From: Neckera pumila
Lineage: Eukaryota; Streptophyta; Bryopsida; Hypnales; Neckeraceae
NCBI GenBank assembly: GCA_963969595.1
Contig: OZ018417.1
Location: 2,606,501 to 2,670,500 of the forward strand
DNA length: 64,000 nt
Direction: 5' to 3'
Under the pieces are notes generated by a model that saw nothing but the letters and a program-made list of their open reading frames with translations, did not search any database and had not been told where the DNA came from. Below are positions 23,838 to 36,820 of this stretch, in pieces. Each line of letters begins with the position of its first letter. Positions within the stretch are counted from its first letter, which is position 1. Made by a program: the position numbers and the translations under genes.

Positions 23838-26580
23838 TTAGAGAAGGAATTGTGCTTTCTGTGCTACCACTGGAATCAGCGAAGTGGTATGTGCTAAAGG
23901 AATCGAATGTCCCACATCTTCACCTTCTTCATCGGGTGTTTCTTGTTCTTCATTTCCACTTGCCCTACTGATGCGTGTACTACTTCGGAGGTTCCTGCCT
24001 CTATTTGGATTCAAAGGTACTAGTATGGGAGATCTTGCAGGCTCTTCAACCACTGGCACTTGAATATTTGCACCTTCATTGTTGGGCTCCAGAATGGTTG
24101 AGCTTCTTGGAGGTGAAAACGTGAATGGATCTACATTCCATGCAGACACATGAAGAGATCAAGGGCGCACTAGGTTTTCTTCTCTACGCTCAATGTCTTC
24201 CTCTGAGCGTACGTCATCCTTTCAAGGCGTTTCCTCCTCTGAGGAAACGTTTTGCGCTGCTAGAAAGACTTGGTCTCTACGTCGTGGGGGATTGACATCA
24301 ACATTCCTCTGCTGAAACGTAGTTGCACGCGGTTGTCGTGCAGGGCAAACTTTGTCTGTTGTAGGACAAATGAGTTCAGCCTAGGGATTTCCATCCAAAT
24401 GCTCCCTTTCCAAAATAGCATTATCACGCCTACGGGCATAGGTTGAAGTGTCGGAGTCTTCAGACCCTGAAGATAGTGGCTCTTCATTTTCTTCATCCGT
24501 CAAACCATCCACAAGGTATTTTTCATAGAAAAGAGCTGGATTTTGTCCATGTTTCTCACGTCTAAGTTTGCTGTTCGTGTAGATGTACACCAGTATTTCT
24601 GCCTTAGCCGAGGTTAGTCGATTTTGCACTTTGTTGTATACAAACAAATACATGCTCCAATTCCTCTTGCATGATGACGCTAAGCACGTCAACAATAGTA
24701 CTTTCTTTGCTATTTTTGGAAGATCGTTACCGTCCACTTGATTCCACCACTGATGAGGTAATAGAGTACGCTCCTAGAGATATTGGGAGCCTCCACTAAA
24801 GGATTGCAAGGGCCTGTCTTCTCCGTAAATTCAAGCCATTCAGCCATAGCTTCTTGGACATCTACATTCAATGACCGGCCTAGACCTCGTATGACTCGAT
24901 TCAATGCTCGCTTGGCATCCCCATCATTATGAAGATCTTTCAGATCTTGCAAATACGGGTTCAATAGTGCCCCTGCATAATGCAAGTCTGTCCTCATCAA
25001 TTTCCATCGAGCTTCGAAGTTCTTCTCAAACTTCCTCGCAGTGACAGGGTTTAGAAAAAATGGCGGTTGCGAAAGAGAATAGACGTATTGTCGAAGCCTC
25101 TTCATTATTATCCAAGCATTAGGCATTGCTAGAGTTTTGCCATCAAACACTCTAAAAGCTTCAAGTGCTGGCTGCATCAGGTGCTTGAAATTCTCACATT
25201 CCGTCCAAAATGCTTCGAAACGAATGTCCTCTCATACATTTTGCACTCGACGTGCAATATTGTGCCCATTCCTTCTGGATGCCAAAGATTGCTCAAAAGG
25301 CGTAAATTTGTTGTCTCCCAACTTGAGGTGCAACGCTTGCTTAACCTCCACCAAACGGTCTATCATAAGGAAGTGAACTGCAAAGCGTGTAGAGCTAGGA
25401 AGTCTCAACAACAACTTTGGTGAGTACTTCCAAAAAAGAGCCAAAGTAAGATGATACTTTTTGACAAATACCACAACTTCTTTACATCTTCCCACCAAAA
25501 TCTTCACCCATGGTTCCTTCCCCCAATCTTCTACAAATAAATCCAGGATGTGTGCAGCACATCCTTGCATATACATGTGAGGATAAATTTTGTTCAGCTT
25601 GGCTAAGGTCCCCGTCATTACTGAGGCATTGTCTGTACACAGTTGAACAACATTTGCAGGGCCAACTTCTTCAATGTATTTTGCCATCACATTCGTTGTG
25701 TAGGCAATGTCCTTCTTTTCTCCAGTGGTGTCAACCGATCCCCAAAAGACATCACCGGCAGGCATACAAGCATTACGTTCATCAACGGACGGCTCTTCGT
25801 ATCAGACCAGCCATCCGAATAAATTGTTGCTCCGTATTGAGTGATAGAGTTCTTTGTACGCTCGGAGACCCTGATCTTAACCGCATCAAACTTATTATCT
25901 ATCATCTTTGTACGCACCCCATTGTAGGATGGTGGATGGTAGACAAATCCAGCTGCTGCAGTTTCCTTCACCGCTTTCACAAAGGTCGGATGACGCACAA
26001 CGTTGAATGCAATATTCGCTTCATAAAAAAAAGATGCCCACAACTTGTCCAACTTCTATCTAATGCACACATGTAATGCCTCATCCATACTCCACTGACA
26101 AGAAACCTGAGGCGTAATCCTCCTTTTTTCTACTGTTGTTGGCATGGAATCTATGGAATCTGGATTGATAGGCGCTGGTTCACTTAGTCCTGCTTCATTG
26201 GCTAACTTGACCACAGCAGACTCCACAATGGACTCAGCAACAAGTGGAACATCCGGATCAGAACCTACCGCTTTTACTTCATCCAAAATCATTTTCTTTG
26301 GAACAACACCTCCACAATTCCGAAACTTCTGCAATACTGCGTGTGGAATTCGTGGACAACGTTCAGATGTGGATGAGCCACCATATCTAAAGTGAACGAA
26401 TGCCCTCTTACGCACGAACACTTTGGTCCAACTACAAAAAACACATGATCTTGAGTTTGCACTTAAGCCATCGACTACTTCCAACTGCAACCAAGGGTCC
26501 CACTCTCTGGTAGCCCTTCTGGTGTCATTTAGCGACACCCTTCTTTGAACATCCCACTCCGCAATAGGCAAGATTTTCAA
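23838..26580 (-). pseudogene. hAT-family transposase (DUF659 plus dimerisation domain), decayed
   Basis: Reading from ATG 26580 (MKILPIAEWDVQRRVSLNDT): a degenerate BED-like zinc finger (CVFCSWTKVF...HFRY), then the DUF659 core (WASFFYEANIAFNVVRHPTF, ATIYSDGWSDTKSRPLMNV, VVQLCTDNASVMTG, HILDLFVEDWGK), a helical insertion, and the hAT C-terminal dimerisation motif (HQWWNQVDG, CKRNWSMYLFVYNKVQNRL). An acidic/Ser-rich tail follows. It is broken by TAG 26056, TGA 25232, TAG 24381, TGA 24222 and TGA 24159, and by frameshifts near 25760 (consistent with loss of an ATGC unit) and 24750 (loss of one base). No introns are needed. hAT transposases cut and paste DNA by an RNase H-like DDE mechanism; this copy cannot make a full protein. 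Upstream are a TATA box and GC-rich repeats. Confidence 0.85.
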
Positions 26581-26787
26581 TGCCTTTCACCTGAAAAAAG
26601 ACTTACCAATCCAAATGACCAATAGAAAGAAGTTATGACAAAGCCACTTGCCGCAGGACTCTTTCAAAACCCTTAAAGCAAAGTGGTTGCCCCCCGAAGA
26701 CTTAAACGTACGCAAGAAGCCTCTTTCAAAGGTTCCAGACAAGAGTTTGTCAACAAAGCAAGGTGAAAAAAAAATTGCCACCCTTTG

Positions 26788-26802
26788 GCTTTTATAGTCC
26801 CA
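26788..26802 (-). promoter_or_regulatory. Probable TATA box of the hAT gene
   Basis: The minus strand reads GGGACTATAAAAGCC about 210 bp before the hAT ATG and just after the GC-rich repeats. Comparable TA-rich words follow the same repeats at 45.84 kb (GTATTAAAAGG, minus) and 48.67 kb (TACTTAAAAAGG, plus). Confidence 0.5.
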
Positions 26803-26829
26803 TCGCCCTTTGACCTGAGGTTGCTCCTT

Positions 26830-26974
26830 CAGTGACATGGGGCAACCACGGGTCCATAATTACTTCACATAGGGCACATGTGGCTGAGGGGGCAACCGTG
26901 GATCCAGACGGGGCAAACGCGGGTGCTAAAGGGGTGACTGCGGGTCCAGAAGGGGCGACTGCGGGTCCCAAATG
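26830..26974 (-). repeat. GC-rich upstream repeat array, hAT gene, proximal part
   Basis: Four to five imperfect units occur; on the minus strand (towards the hAT gene) they read GGACCCGCAGTCGCCCCTTC or variants. The array is cut at 26974 by the 14.4-kb element and resumes in the same orientation at 41385. The copies differ by changes such as CGCGG to CGTGG and CGCAG, typical of CpG decay. Confidence 0.7.
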
Positions 26975-27003
26975 GGATACACATGAGCTAATATGAGCCA
27001 CTT
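26975..27003 (+). repeat. Left terminal inverted repeat of the 14.4-kb element
   Basis: It starts GGATACACATGAGCTAATAT and ends GAGCCACTT, preceded by AATG. It differs from the right repeat at two positions (G/A and A/T). Confidence 0.85.
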
Positions 27004-28318
27004 AGGACGTAACACTTCCTTTTTTAAATGCTTTAGGATAGTTGTGTGAAAAGTGTGATTGAATTTTGGTTTGAAAATTATGTTTTCTTTTTTCATAAAC
27101 TTTAGAGAATCTTATTTTGTAATGCTATCCACTTTTAGTCGTCGTTTGAGATCCCAAAAGCAACTTTATATTCATGTAACCAGTGCTTTTTGTGCTAAAA
27201 GGTCCTTAAACAGATGAATATTGTTGAGTGAAAGATGACTAAGTGACTTCAGAAGATCGAGGTTGCCAGCTACGTTAGTGGATGACTGTGTTTGGATGAG
27301 CGCAATTTGCGGATGAACCCAACTGCGGACTTCTAGGGTTTAGTTCCTGTCGTCTCTTTCGGATCCTAGTGCTTCTGCTTGTGTTTCTGCTTCTGCCGTG
27401 TTCTGCTTCAGCCGCTAGTTACCTTGAGCGCTGCATTGCATTGGTGGACACATGACGCTGAAGACGCTGCTTTTGTAAGACAATTTTTTGGCTTGCAGAG
27501 AGTAGGATCTCGTTGCACGTATAGATTTTGCTTTCACGCCACTACTCTCACGATGAAGACTGCGTTCAAATGGGATACCCATACTCTCCAGGTGCTATGC
27601 ATGCGTTTCATTTCCTGTTGTTTGTGAGGAAACTGTTAGAAGCAGAAGCTACATCTACAATGCAGAACCAGGACGATTGATGGGGGAAGGTGCTACTTTA
27701 GGGTCTGTGGAGCGGAGTGGAGGGTTGGGTGATCTTCAGAACTTCGGTTATTGAAGTAGGGTTTCATTGCATTCTGGAAGTTTCATTCAATAAGTGGTTT
27801 GGTAAGTATTCTACCTCATTGCAAGCTTGAAGTTATATTGCTTTAGGGCTTACTACTTGCTGTCATTGATTTTGCGCAACAGGACCCATGCATCCACAAG
27901 GAATTAGGGTTCAGGGTGAGAACGTGTGTGATGCGCGAATGAGGCTGTTTTGGGTAGGTTTTTGACATTAAGATGTTGTTTGACGGAGTATTGTTTGCGT
28001 CATTTTTGTTTTGAGAGGGTTTGATGAGTGCTTGCCGCGGGAAGAATACAAGGCATTTGTAGAGGTGGGTTGTGTGGGTTTTGTGTGGGGAGTGTGGTTG
28101 CAATGGGTATTCTTCACAATGTAAGCGTCCTGCTAGTAGTGTGAAGTATACCCAGCAAAAGGCATGAAGACTAGCTGATGAACAATTTCTTCTCACCAAA
28201 GGGATCAGTGGTGAATTAGGGTTTAGGGTGTAGGGGATAAGAGCTTGATCAACCTGGAAAATCAGACTTTCTTACTGTATGCACCTTCTTTTTCTAGGTG
28301 AGGCCACTAATTCCTGAA
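27004..28318 (+). other. 5' region of transposase gene A
   Basis: There is no long conserved coding frame. An acceptor-like pyrimidine tract (cttctttttctag) ends at 28297, 22 bp before the ATG used for gene A, so one or more leader exons probably lie here. Short open frames near 27.4 kb and 27.9 kb are unsupported. Confidence 0.4.
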
Positions 28319-29205
28319 ATGGCAGAAGAAATGGCTTCTGCTGAAGCATCAGAATGTGCCCCACCTAGACTAGGAGAGGCACAAGGTGGACTAGAAGAGG
28401 CACACCAAGCATGGTATGCTGAAAAGCACAAAAGAGACAGTCGGGAGCAAACACAATGTTGTAGGGCAAGGAAGGCAGCTGGCGCCAACAGGGAAGTCCC
28501 GATTGATTCCAATCCATCTTGTGAATCGTCGGGTACTTCTGATTTGTGTGCATCTAGGGTGAATAGAATTAGTGCGCATGTAGCGAAGGAAATTGCTGCG
28601 TTTACAGCACAGCGTCTTCAACAGTATGATAGGAACATACGAGCTCTCACTGTTGAGAAACTCTTGGGACACACTTGTATGGCTGACATCACTCCAACGT
28701 ACTTGAGTAACTTAGAATCTGTGAAGTTGGGACATTCTGTTCTTAGCAGTGTGCGAGAAGGCATGAGAGAGCATTTGGTAGGTCAGAAAACTTCTAAAAT
28801 TATAATGGCAAAGGATATTTTGTGTACATTCGCTTCTAAGGGAAATGTTGGCAGTGGAAGAGGAATTGCTGGGCTGTTAGGGGTGGACAGGCGTAATATC
28901 TCAAAGGCGCAAGGAAGACAAGTACTACGAGACTCTGCTCAAGATGCATTTTGGCTACACCATCGGAGAAAGACTCGGAGCGACTCCCTTGCTGAAAATG
29001 TGAAGACTCTGGTTGAGCAGTGGTAGGCGGAAGAGACGACAGTGTCCCCAAACCGCAAAGATGTTGTGACTTTCCACGAGGGTCCACGGCAATGGGTCTC
29101 CCATGCTCCCCATTTCCTACAAGTATCTCAGGTATTGTAAAAATATAGTTCCTTTACACTTCCACGTTGCTTGCAATCCTCTTAATGTTTGGTATCTTCC
29201 TGTAG

Positions 29206-30277
29206 CCTCATTCCGTTCTCTCCTTCAACTGTGCTACTGGATTAGGGTTTGATTGAAAACGACCTTCTTCACCTCTCAAGGTGCAACGTTGCTTGGAAAT
29301 AAACCTTAGTCAATGCTCAGAATTTGAGTCATGCCTTGAGAATGTGCCTCTGCTTGAATATGTACATCGCTGATTTATAACATGTTTTCATACGATACTT
29401 CTTCCTCTGCTTGAATATTAGCTCTATTGCTTCAAAGTTTGCTAGGATCCTTTTGTGCTTGCTGTGTTGCTATAAGTTCTGAGTTCTTGCTTGAAATTCT
29501 GCTTTCTGGCTAGAAAATGTGCGTGGTTGGTACTATGTTGGCTGTATTGCTTAAAATGTAGCCAATCACTTGCTAGAATATGTGCTTGGATGCTACTACC
29601 TTTTATTTGTTGCTAGAAATTCTACTTACTTCCTAGAATTTGTGCTTGTGTGCTAGTATGTTTCTAGATGACTGCTTTGATGCTCGAATTTATCCTTTGT
29701 TGCTGGAATATGTGCTTGGATGCTACCATCTCTGCTTTCTTCCTAGAAATGCTACTTCCTTCCTAGTGTATGTGCTAGGGTGCTAAATTATGTGCTTGGT
29801 TGCTACTGTATGTGCTTGGTTGCTACTGTATGTGCTTGGGTGCTACTATATGTGCTTGGTTGCTACTGTATGTGCTAGGGTACTACCGTATGTGCTTGGT
29901 TGCTACTGGATGTGCTTGGTTGCTACTAGATGTGCTAGGGTGCTATTGTATGTGCTTGGGTGCTATTGTATGTGCTTGGATGCTATTGTATGGGCTAGGG
30001 TGCTACTGTATGTGCTAGGGTGGTACTGTATGTGCTTCAGTGCTACTGTATGTGCTTCAGTGCTACTGTATGGGCTAGGGTGCTACTGGATATGCTGTGT
30101 TGCTAGAATTCATGCTTTAGTATCAGCTGATCTCTTCTATTCTATTCTTTCTATTGGAGTTTCAGATCTTACATCTTTGAGAATGTGCTGTCCTATTGGT
30201 GGCTAGCCAGCCATCACCTTGCTCCTGTACTTACAGATTTAGCCTCCTTGCTCTCATTTTGCAATATCTGTGAATGT
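29206..30277 (+). repeat. Left arm of a roughly 1.1-kb internal inverted repeat (intron of gene A)
   Basis: It begins gcctcattccgttctctcc and ends near cctccttgctctcatttt. The reverse complement of 37840-39033 matches it from gcctcattccattctctgct through ggattagggtttgattgaaa, the 20-bp repeat array and ttggagtttcagatcttaca to gatttagcctcctttcttgt. The whole arm lies within the intron between exons a and b of gene A. Confidence 0.85.
29768..30100 (+). repeat. 20-bp tandem array TGTGCTWGGKTGCTACTGTA, left copy
   Basis: About 16 near-identical units, flanked on the left (29.3-29.77 kb) by degenerate units such as tgtgcttggatgctac. The open frame across it (repeating CLVATVCAW) is a product of the 20-bp period, not a protein. 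Confidence 0.9.
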
Positions 30278-31826
30278 TTAGTATCTTCTTCTGTTTTATT
30301 TCTAACGGTAGCTACGGTTGTGCAGCTCGAGTTCTACACGAGCTTCAAGGCCATGTATCCTAACTTGCTCTATAGCTTGACTTCTTTCAAGAGCATGAAA
30401 CCGTGGTGGGTTAGGCGTTTACGGCTATGGAATACATGCTGTTGTAAGTATCATCAGGAGCTGCTAGAGCTACTCAGAGCTCTTGACACCATGCGTGTAG
30501 ATAAGCTTGGAGTTCACAGTAGTTGCAATTGTGAATGTGAATTTGTCTGTGGTGGTCTGGATTCTGCAAATGCTGGCCAATTCTGCAATGCTCATTGTGA
30601 AGTATATGAACGACTAACAAACTTGTGGTCATCCATTTTATGTCAGAAAGTCGAGTTCTCTGCTTGGCACCGTCGGGCTTGTTTACTAGGAGAGTGTCCA
30701 GATTGTGGCTTACAGCTGCTTATGGTTTGTCCACTTGAAGAAAGCACTGACCAGCTCGTGAAGTGGAAAAGCATTGGATACAAGGTAGTGGGAACAACTG
30801 CAGATGGAAATCCAAAGAAAGTGGTGACGATGGAGTATCGAGAGTCACCACCGCGTGAGTTAATCGCTTACCTCAAACCCAAACTACAAGCTTTTGTACT
30901 TCATAATTACATTGCAACTTGGCAGGATTTCCAATTCCGGGAGCTGTTTGGGTCTGTTCCTGCAGACACTCTCATATCTTGTGTGGATTTCTCTGAAAAT
31001 TATACTCTCAAGGTTCATAACGAAATCCAATCAATGCATTGGCATAATGACCAGATAACCATTCTAGTGCATATAACCTACAGACCTAATCCTGCATGGA
31101 GAGCTGAAAACGAAGAGCCACTGCTTCTGAAAGAAATTCATTATTACATTTCTGATGACAAAACCCACGACTCTTTGTATGTGCAAAAGTGCTTCATGTT
31201 GAACTGGGAGCATGTGCGCAGTCAAGGTTTCTCACCTTTTAATCACATTGTCTGGTTTGATGGATGTAGTGGTCAGTTTAAGTCTTCACGTGCTTGGTAT
31301 TTCATTAGTAGGTATCCTAATCTCACTAGTGGTGTGAGTTTAAATTCTGGGTGCCAAATGTGCTGGAATTATTTTGGAAGTGGGCATGGGAAGGGGGAAG
31401 TGGATGGTGCAGGTGCTCTTCTAAAAAGAGAGATACGAAAGGAATAAATGAAGGTGGATGGGCGCAAGCTCCAGAATGCTGCAGAAATCGTGGCATTCTT
31501 GAAAGAGGAATCCAGGATAGCATATGCGGGGCCACAAGGTGCACGATGCACTACAAGTAAATTTTTTTGGGAGATTCCAGTCTCTGGACCTGGTTCGGTG
31601 GACAGAACAGACCCTCTTCAGGCTGAAACGGTGCCAAGCAGCATGGGAAATCACTAGTGCCGGTCAGTGTCCGCCAGAGACCCGACGTTGATACAGTATC
31701 GGCAATTGAGCTGCCTATGTCATGCTTGTCTTGGTTATGACTATGAGAGTCCTTGTTCCCAATTAGATCATGCTCCTAGCTTCATCTTGCACAGGTGGGA
31801 GTTCTCCCTTTGTAGCTGACTTTGCC

Positions 31827-31934
31827 AGACTCTTTCTTGAATGCTGATGTATTGGTTTAGGTTGGATATTTTGGCAAATAGACTCTTTCTTGAATGCTGT
31901 TGTATTGGTTTATGTTGGGTATTTTGGCAAACAG
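31827..31934 (+). repeat. 54-bp tandem duplication
   Basis: Two copies of a unit containing GACTCTTTCTTGAATGCTG and TATTTTGGCAAA, in the intron before the last exon of gene A. Confidence 0.8.
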
Positions 31935-32712
31935 CTACATGATGTTCTGACTTACGTGGTATGCTGCCTTGATTTATTGGAGGCATTACTGACTGAGTGA
32001 ATGTTGTTGTCATCTGTAATTGCATGTGCAACCAAAAGGTTGACTCCAAAGCGACCAAGCCAAGCTCGCCAATTGTACAACAACGACGAGGAGGTGGAAG
32101 CTGGTCCTAACCATGAGTGGATCGCCGACGGGCTTTGCATTGGAGATAATGTTGCTGTGCGTTCACCACTTCAGGAGGAGCCATATTGGCTGATGCTAGT
32201 GCATACTGCAACACGCACGCTTCAAGACAGCTTCACAGACCCAGAAGGGAATGGGTATGGCCCTAGGGACGTTATTTTCTCAGGTTTCTGGTACGAGTGT
32301 CTTAAAGAAGGTAGTCATACTTATTTGTTGAGAAATGATAAGGAACCGAGTTCGGTTTATAGCCATTTGCTGTTGACTTCAAAATTCAGCTTGCCTCCTA
32401 TCTCGCACCCTGTGAAGAGTCGGTTTGCGGGGTTTGAGTTGAAGCTTGATGTGAAGGAGATTATCGATGAGGCTGCTTGTGCCGCAGCATTGTTAGATTA
32501 GCAGTGGAGGAATCTGTGGTCTTGAAAGAGGAGATTGTACATTATGTGTGGATACATTGTTTTTTGGTGCGATCTATGCCTTTTGTAACCGTATTTTATT
32601 TAATACAAATTCATTTCAATGAACTTACAGGAAATCATTGCCTTGCACTTAGTATGCCATGTGAACTTGCACATCTTGCTGCCAGATTTTTCGATAGCAT
32701 TCTTAAATTGTT

Positions 32713-32912
32713 GTGACTGGCTTGTAGTGTATCAGTTGTGTGAATGTCATGTGTGTGGGGCTTGCACTCACATTTCACGTGACTGGCTTGGGGTGTATCA
32801 GTTGTGTGAATGTCATGTGCGTGGGGCTTGCACTTGCATTTCACGTGACTGGCTTGGGGTGTATCAGTTGTGTGAATGTCATGTGCGTAGGGCTTGCACT
32901 TGCATTTTGCGT
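32713..32912 (+). repeat. 66-bp tandem repeat, three copies
   Basis: Units begin GTGACTGGCTTGGGGTGTAT and end with a TTGCACTTGCATTTCAC-like word. They lie just downstream of gene A. Both strands give open frames that are products of the repeat. Confidence 0.85.
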
Positions 32913-33104
32913 TTTGGGAGATAATTTGGACTCACGTTATAGGCAAACTTGTCCTTATATCCTTAAAATGATCACTAACTCAAGAATTTGCACTAAACAA
33001 ATACCCTCCTTGTTAAAAGGGAACTAAACTGGAGCAAGGGATTTTCCTTATTAAAAAGCAGTGACCAACCATCTGCAGCTGCATAATGAGCAGCCATTGT
33101 TCTG

Positions 33105-33240
33105 ATTAAGAACCGGCAACTGAGGCCCCCCCCTGCCTTGAAAGCATCTACAGCATAGATGACCAGCAATTTTTCCAAAAAAAAAGCGGCAACTGAGGCC
33201 CCCCCCCCCGCCTTGAAGCATCTGCAGCATAATGACCAGG
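33105..33240. repeat. Imperfect duplication around C-tracts
   Basis: Two copies of a segment with CGGCAACTGAGGCCCCCCC followed by GCCTTGAA and GCATC, about 70 bp apart. Confidence 0.6.
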
Positions 33241-33249
33241 CACCGTGCA

Positions 33250-36200
33250 TTGTTGCATAATGAGCTGCAGTGTGTCAGCGTCCAGCTCGACTAGAGCTGG
33301 AGTGCATCAGTTGAACTGCTTCTTTAACCCCTTTAGGATGTTCGATACAAAGCATGGCGCACGTATTTGGTTGCTTTAGTGCAAGTTTCTGTATACATAG
33401 CAATGTTTGTCTTCCTTCATGAGGGTTTCCTTCAATGAGATTTTGACAACAGAACATGGTAGCAATTGACCAGTGATACTAATTTTTTGTTGCTTTTTTG
33501 AATGATTCTAATGTCTTGGGAAAAGTCCTTGTATACTATGCACTGACTAAAAGTCTTGTATTTGGCCATATTTCAACATTTAGTAGGGCTTAGAAGTTGC
33601 ATCTTTTAGTTTTTAATTTTTTTTCTTTTCTTGTTGGCTTTGGAAGGGCTTAGCACAATTGAAATTCAAATGAGCTAATTCATAAAGTATTGGCTATAAT
33701 TCTTAAAGACTAGAAATACATTGCTCTTGCAAAAAATACGCTTTCAGAAGGAAACGCTGGCAATACAATGACCATGTACAAAACTGACATGGCAGACCTT
33801 ACCTACCATTTTCAAAAGTTAGAACTTTCCGGTTAATACGCAACTTTCTACCGATGGAGCAGGTCAAACTAAAAAGACAATTATACAAATTAGATAAGAA
33901 AGCAACCTAGCAACCAATCAAAGACTCTAGATGAGTGTGGAGCCGCATTGTCTGACATTGCCTAAATTTCTACTTTGCTGGAAGAACCATCCACTGCTAC
34001 ACTGTAGAAGCCCCTGTAGTATAGAAACCTGTGCTTTTTTACTCAATTTTCCAATCAAATCTCATTGATGGACCTAGTTCGTAACAGAAAAGGAAAAGTA
34101 CAGAATATGGTCACTACAAAAATAAGAAAAGAATGTAGGCCTATTTTGTTCTTAAGAAAATACTATTTCAAAACCTATATTGTTATCAAAAAAAAATCAA
34201 CAACCTAGCTCTATACAAAAATACAAAATGAACCCAAATATGCCTTATTCAAAAAAAGGAAGATAAAAAAGAATATTACAACCTTGGTTGTATCAAAAAA
34301 TAAAAGAATAATTCACCTAGAGTTTTACAAAAGTACAAAATGAATTGAAGATACTACCTTGTTTCAAACCAAAAATCTATATATTTATATTATATAATTT
34401 AAAAATAATAATAATTTGATAAAAATACATAAATGAAATATAATCCCAATAATGAGATTTAGGGTTTAGAGAAGAAATTAAAGCATGTCGAACTTGATTT
34501 TTTCAAAAAACTATAAAAATTGAATTAAAAAATGAATGCAATCATTTATTTTAAGAAAATCAATGCTATGGTTATCCCCAACATAAGACTTTCTTTGACT
34601 TTTTTATTAGCAATCCAAATAGAAAGTATCAAATCTTTCCATATATACAAGAATATTTCTATAACAAATTTTAATAAATGATTGTCATTTTTTTTTTTGC
34701 CTACAAAATCCATTTTGTAGCATGGATGCCATACCTTTTGCTTTTACACGTAACACATTGATAGGAAATTGGAAATGAAAACTATAATCCCTAAAACAAA
34801 TCTATTTTTCTATAAATTAAAAAAAAATTCATACATAAAATAGAGTTCATAGAATTATACCCAACTTTCCATTTATAGACTAAGGTGACACTTCATCCTC
34901 TTGGAATTAGGGACAAATTTTGCATTTCATAATATATTATACATAATAAGGTTACAACTAAAATGAGCAAACATGTGCTATAGGCAAAAGTTTTACCATG
35001 TAGTAAAGAACTCAAATAAAAAACTTGCATCAAATTTAATATTAAAAAATATTGCTTTCCAATAACAAGGTGTATTTTGAACACATGAAGATGTAATTGT
35101 TGACATGCTTATGTTGCAATTTACAATGTGACTTTGTTGCATTATTTTCCTTCTTAGTCTTGACAATAGTTTGAAGTTAAAATAAATCTTAACCAAATAA
35201 TTATTTTTAGTAGTATGTATTTTTGAAATTTTTCTTTTTGAAGTCTAGTTTTAGCACTATAAATCCGATTTTGGTAATAATTGATTATGATTTTTCTATT
35301 TAAGTTTTTTTGCAAGGTTGTCTATTGCAATCTTTACTCTCCATAGTGTTGAGGACTTTTAGAAACGAGCCTCAAATAAACTAGATCTTGGATAAAAAAT
35401 CCCATTAGAAATTCCTTTTTAGCCATTGGAATCCCATTAGAAAATTGTTGAGTAGTTTTTGAAAAGTGATAATTTGATTCCGGTTATGTATGTTAGGCCC
35501 TTAAAGCTCATTTTTTGGGTGACTACATTTTAGATTTGACTTGTGAAAAAAGGATTAAAAGACTTCAAATCACTTTTGCAATTTTAGCATCCTTATGATT
35601 AAACATTACATTCTTTCAATTCATAAGCATTATTTTTGTGATTTTTTATCCTGTGTGATCTCTAATGTGTCTAGTTTGATTATGTATGGTTACATTTACA
35701 AAAAATTGATATAACTTATCCAAATGTTGTCTTCTTGTTCAATTTGGAGCAAATTCCTAGAAGCTCAATAAAAGCCTAGAGCATTTAGGGATTAAATATT
35801 GTGGACACTATGGCACAATGAGACAATGAGACTTGGCAAACCAATAATTTTGAAGACAATTTTGAAGACAATTTTAAAGACAAGTTTAGTGTATGCTAAA
35901 CTTTTCACTCCCTTCTAGAATATAAATTTACTCACATTTTCAAAGTAGTAAATGAGTAGTACACTCTGATATTTACAACAAAAAGTGTGCACAATAACTT
36001 GTTCTAAGGCCATAACAAGAACTAAGCCCAAAGCAAACTAGTTTGGCACTACAGAATGTGTAGCAATCACTAAGTAATAAATAAGTAGTAGATCTGCATC
36101 GCAAATAAGGCAAATCCAGTACTCAAAGTTAGCATTATAACCAAAAATTGAAAGCAGGGCACAAACATGTAGCATGATGATTCAATGAATTTTACTGTAT

Positions 36201-36820
36201 AAGTTGTTTTTGCAAGCTCGTGATGTGGGCACTCATGCAATCAATAGAGTAAACTTATTGCTACAAATCTAGGTGCAAATAAAGTTGGCAGCTTGCTATT
36301 GTCAATCAGGGCATTTTTTTGGACCGATGTCCCTTGTTGGTCTCATTGCACAGGCCACCTGCAAAGAGATATACTTAGGCAGCATCTCCTGCACCACATC
36401 TGTTTCACACGTCAACTACAAGTAAATGAATGAAACGAAAATTCCTGATATAGTTGCTTAGGCAGTACATCTATGAAGTACAAATTCCTCTCCATCTATG
36501 CTGGTCTGAAAGAGATGACACCCAGTATCTACTAGCTCAGAGAAGTATAGCATGCAGACCAGGTTTACACAAAAGCGGGAGTGCTGGTCTGCTAATCGAG
36601 CTTACTTTGTTGCTTGATCTCCATCCAGTAAACCTTCAGCAAGTTGTTGTCTGTGTAGACTCCATTCTCTTCAAAATAATAACCCAGTCCCAATTCTCGA
36701 TCAAAACAAAACCACAAATACCTGCATGCGGCCTGTAGCATCCACCTGTACAGAATGTATGACGTTGTGGTTGGGAAGATGCAATAGACCTCTGGGATAC
36801 ATATTTTCAACCCAAAGAAA
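33250..36820. other. AT-rich centre of the 14.4-kb element
   Basis: The interval between the 3' ends of genes A and B has no supported gene. It includes a member of a dispersed composite repeat at about 35150-35790 (words cacaagtccgattt-like, tttgtgcaaggntn and gcctcaaatac) found also at 41.8-42.4, 46.2-47.5 and 51.8-52.4 kb. Confidence 0.5.

Larger units (their letters stand above)
28319..32501 (+). pseudogene. Gene A: DDE-like transposase with cysteine motifs and BAH-like C-terminus
   Basis: Exon a runs from ATG 28319 to 29131 (cag|gtattg) and exon b from 30326 (gtgcag|CTCGAG) to about 31793; both junctions are phase 0. A last exon covers about 32037-32501. Stops at 29024 (TAG), 31445 (TAA) and 31655 (TAG) interrupt it. 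Motifs in order: a helix-turn-helix-like segment ending TVSPNRKDVV; SFKSMKPWWVRR; WNTCCCKYH; CVDFSENYTLKVHNEIQSMHW (about 30981); WFDGCSGQFK (31253); GSGHGKGEVDGAGALLKR (31379); CLCHACLG. This series is the signature of an uncharacterised family abundant in cnidarian and arthropod gene sets, with Asp/Asp/His-Asp residues suggesting a DDE nuclease. The C-terminal exon (GDNVAVRSPLQEEPYWLMLV ... VIFSGFWYE) resembles a BAH-type chromatin reader. A role in excision and integration of the 14.4-kb element is inferred. Confidence 0.7.

Noticed and set aside
28298..28318. GTG start for gene A, and GTG, TTG or CTG starts elsewhere
   Set aside because: Nuclear eukaryotic genes start at ATG almost always; nearby ATGs or splice acceptors give better starts.
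29790..30206. Open frames of 138 and 72 codons with a repeating Cys-Leu-Val-Ala-Thr pattern
   Set aside because: They are translations of the 20-bp tandem array, open in more than one frame, and lie in an intron.
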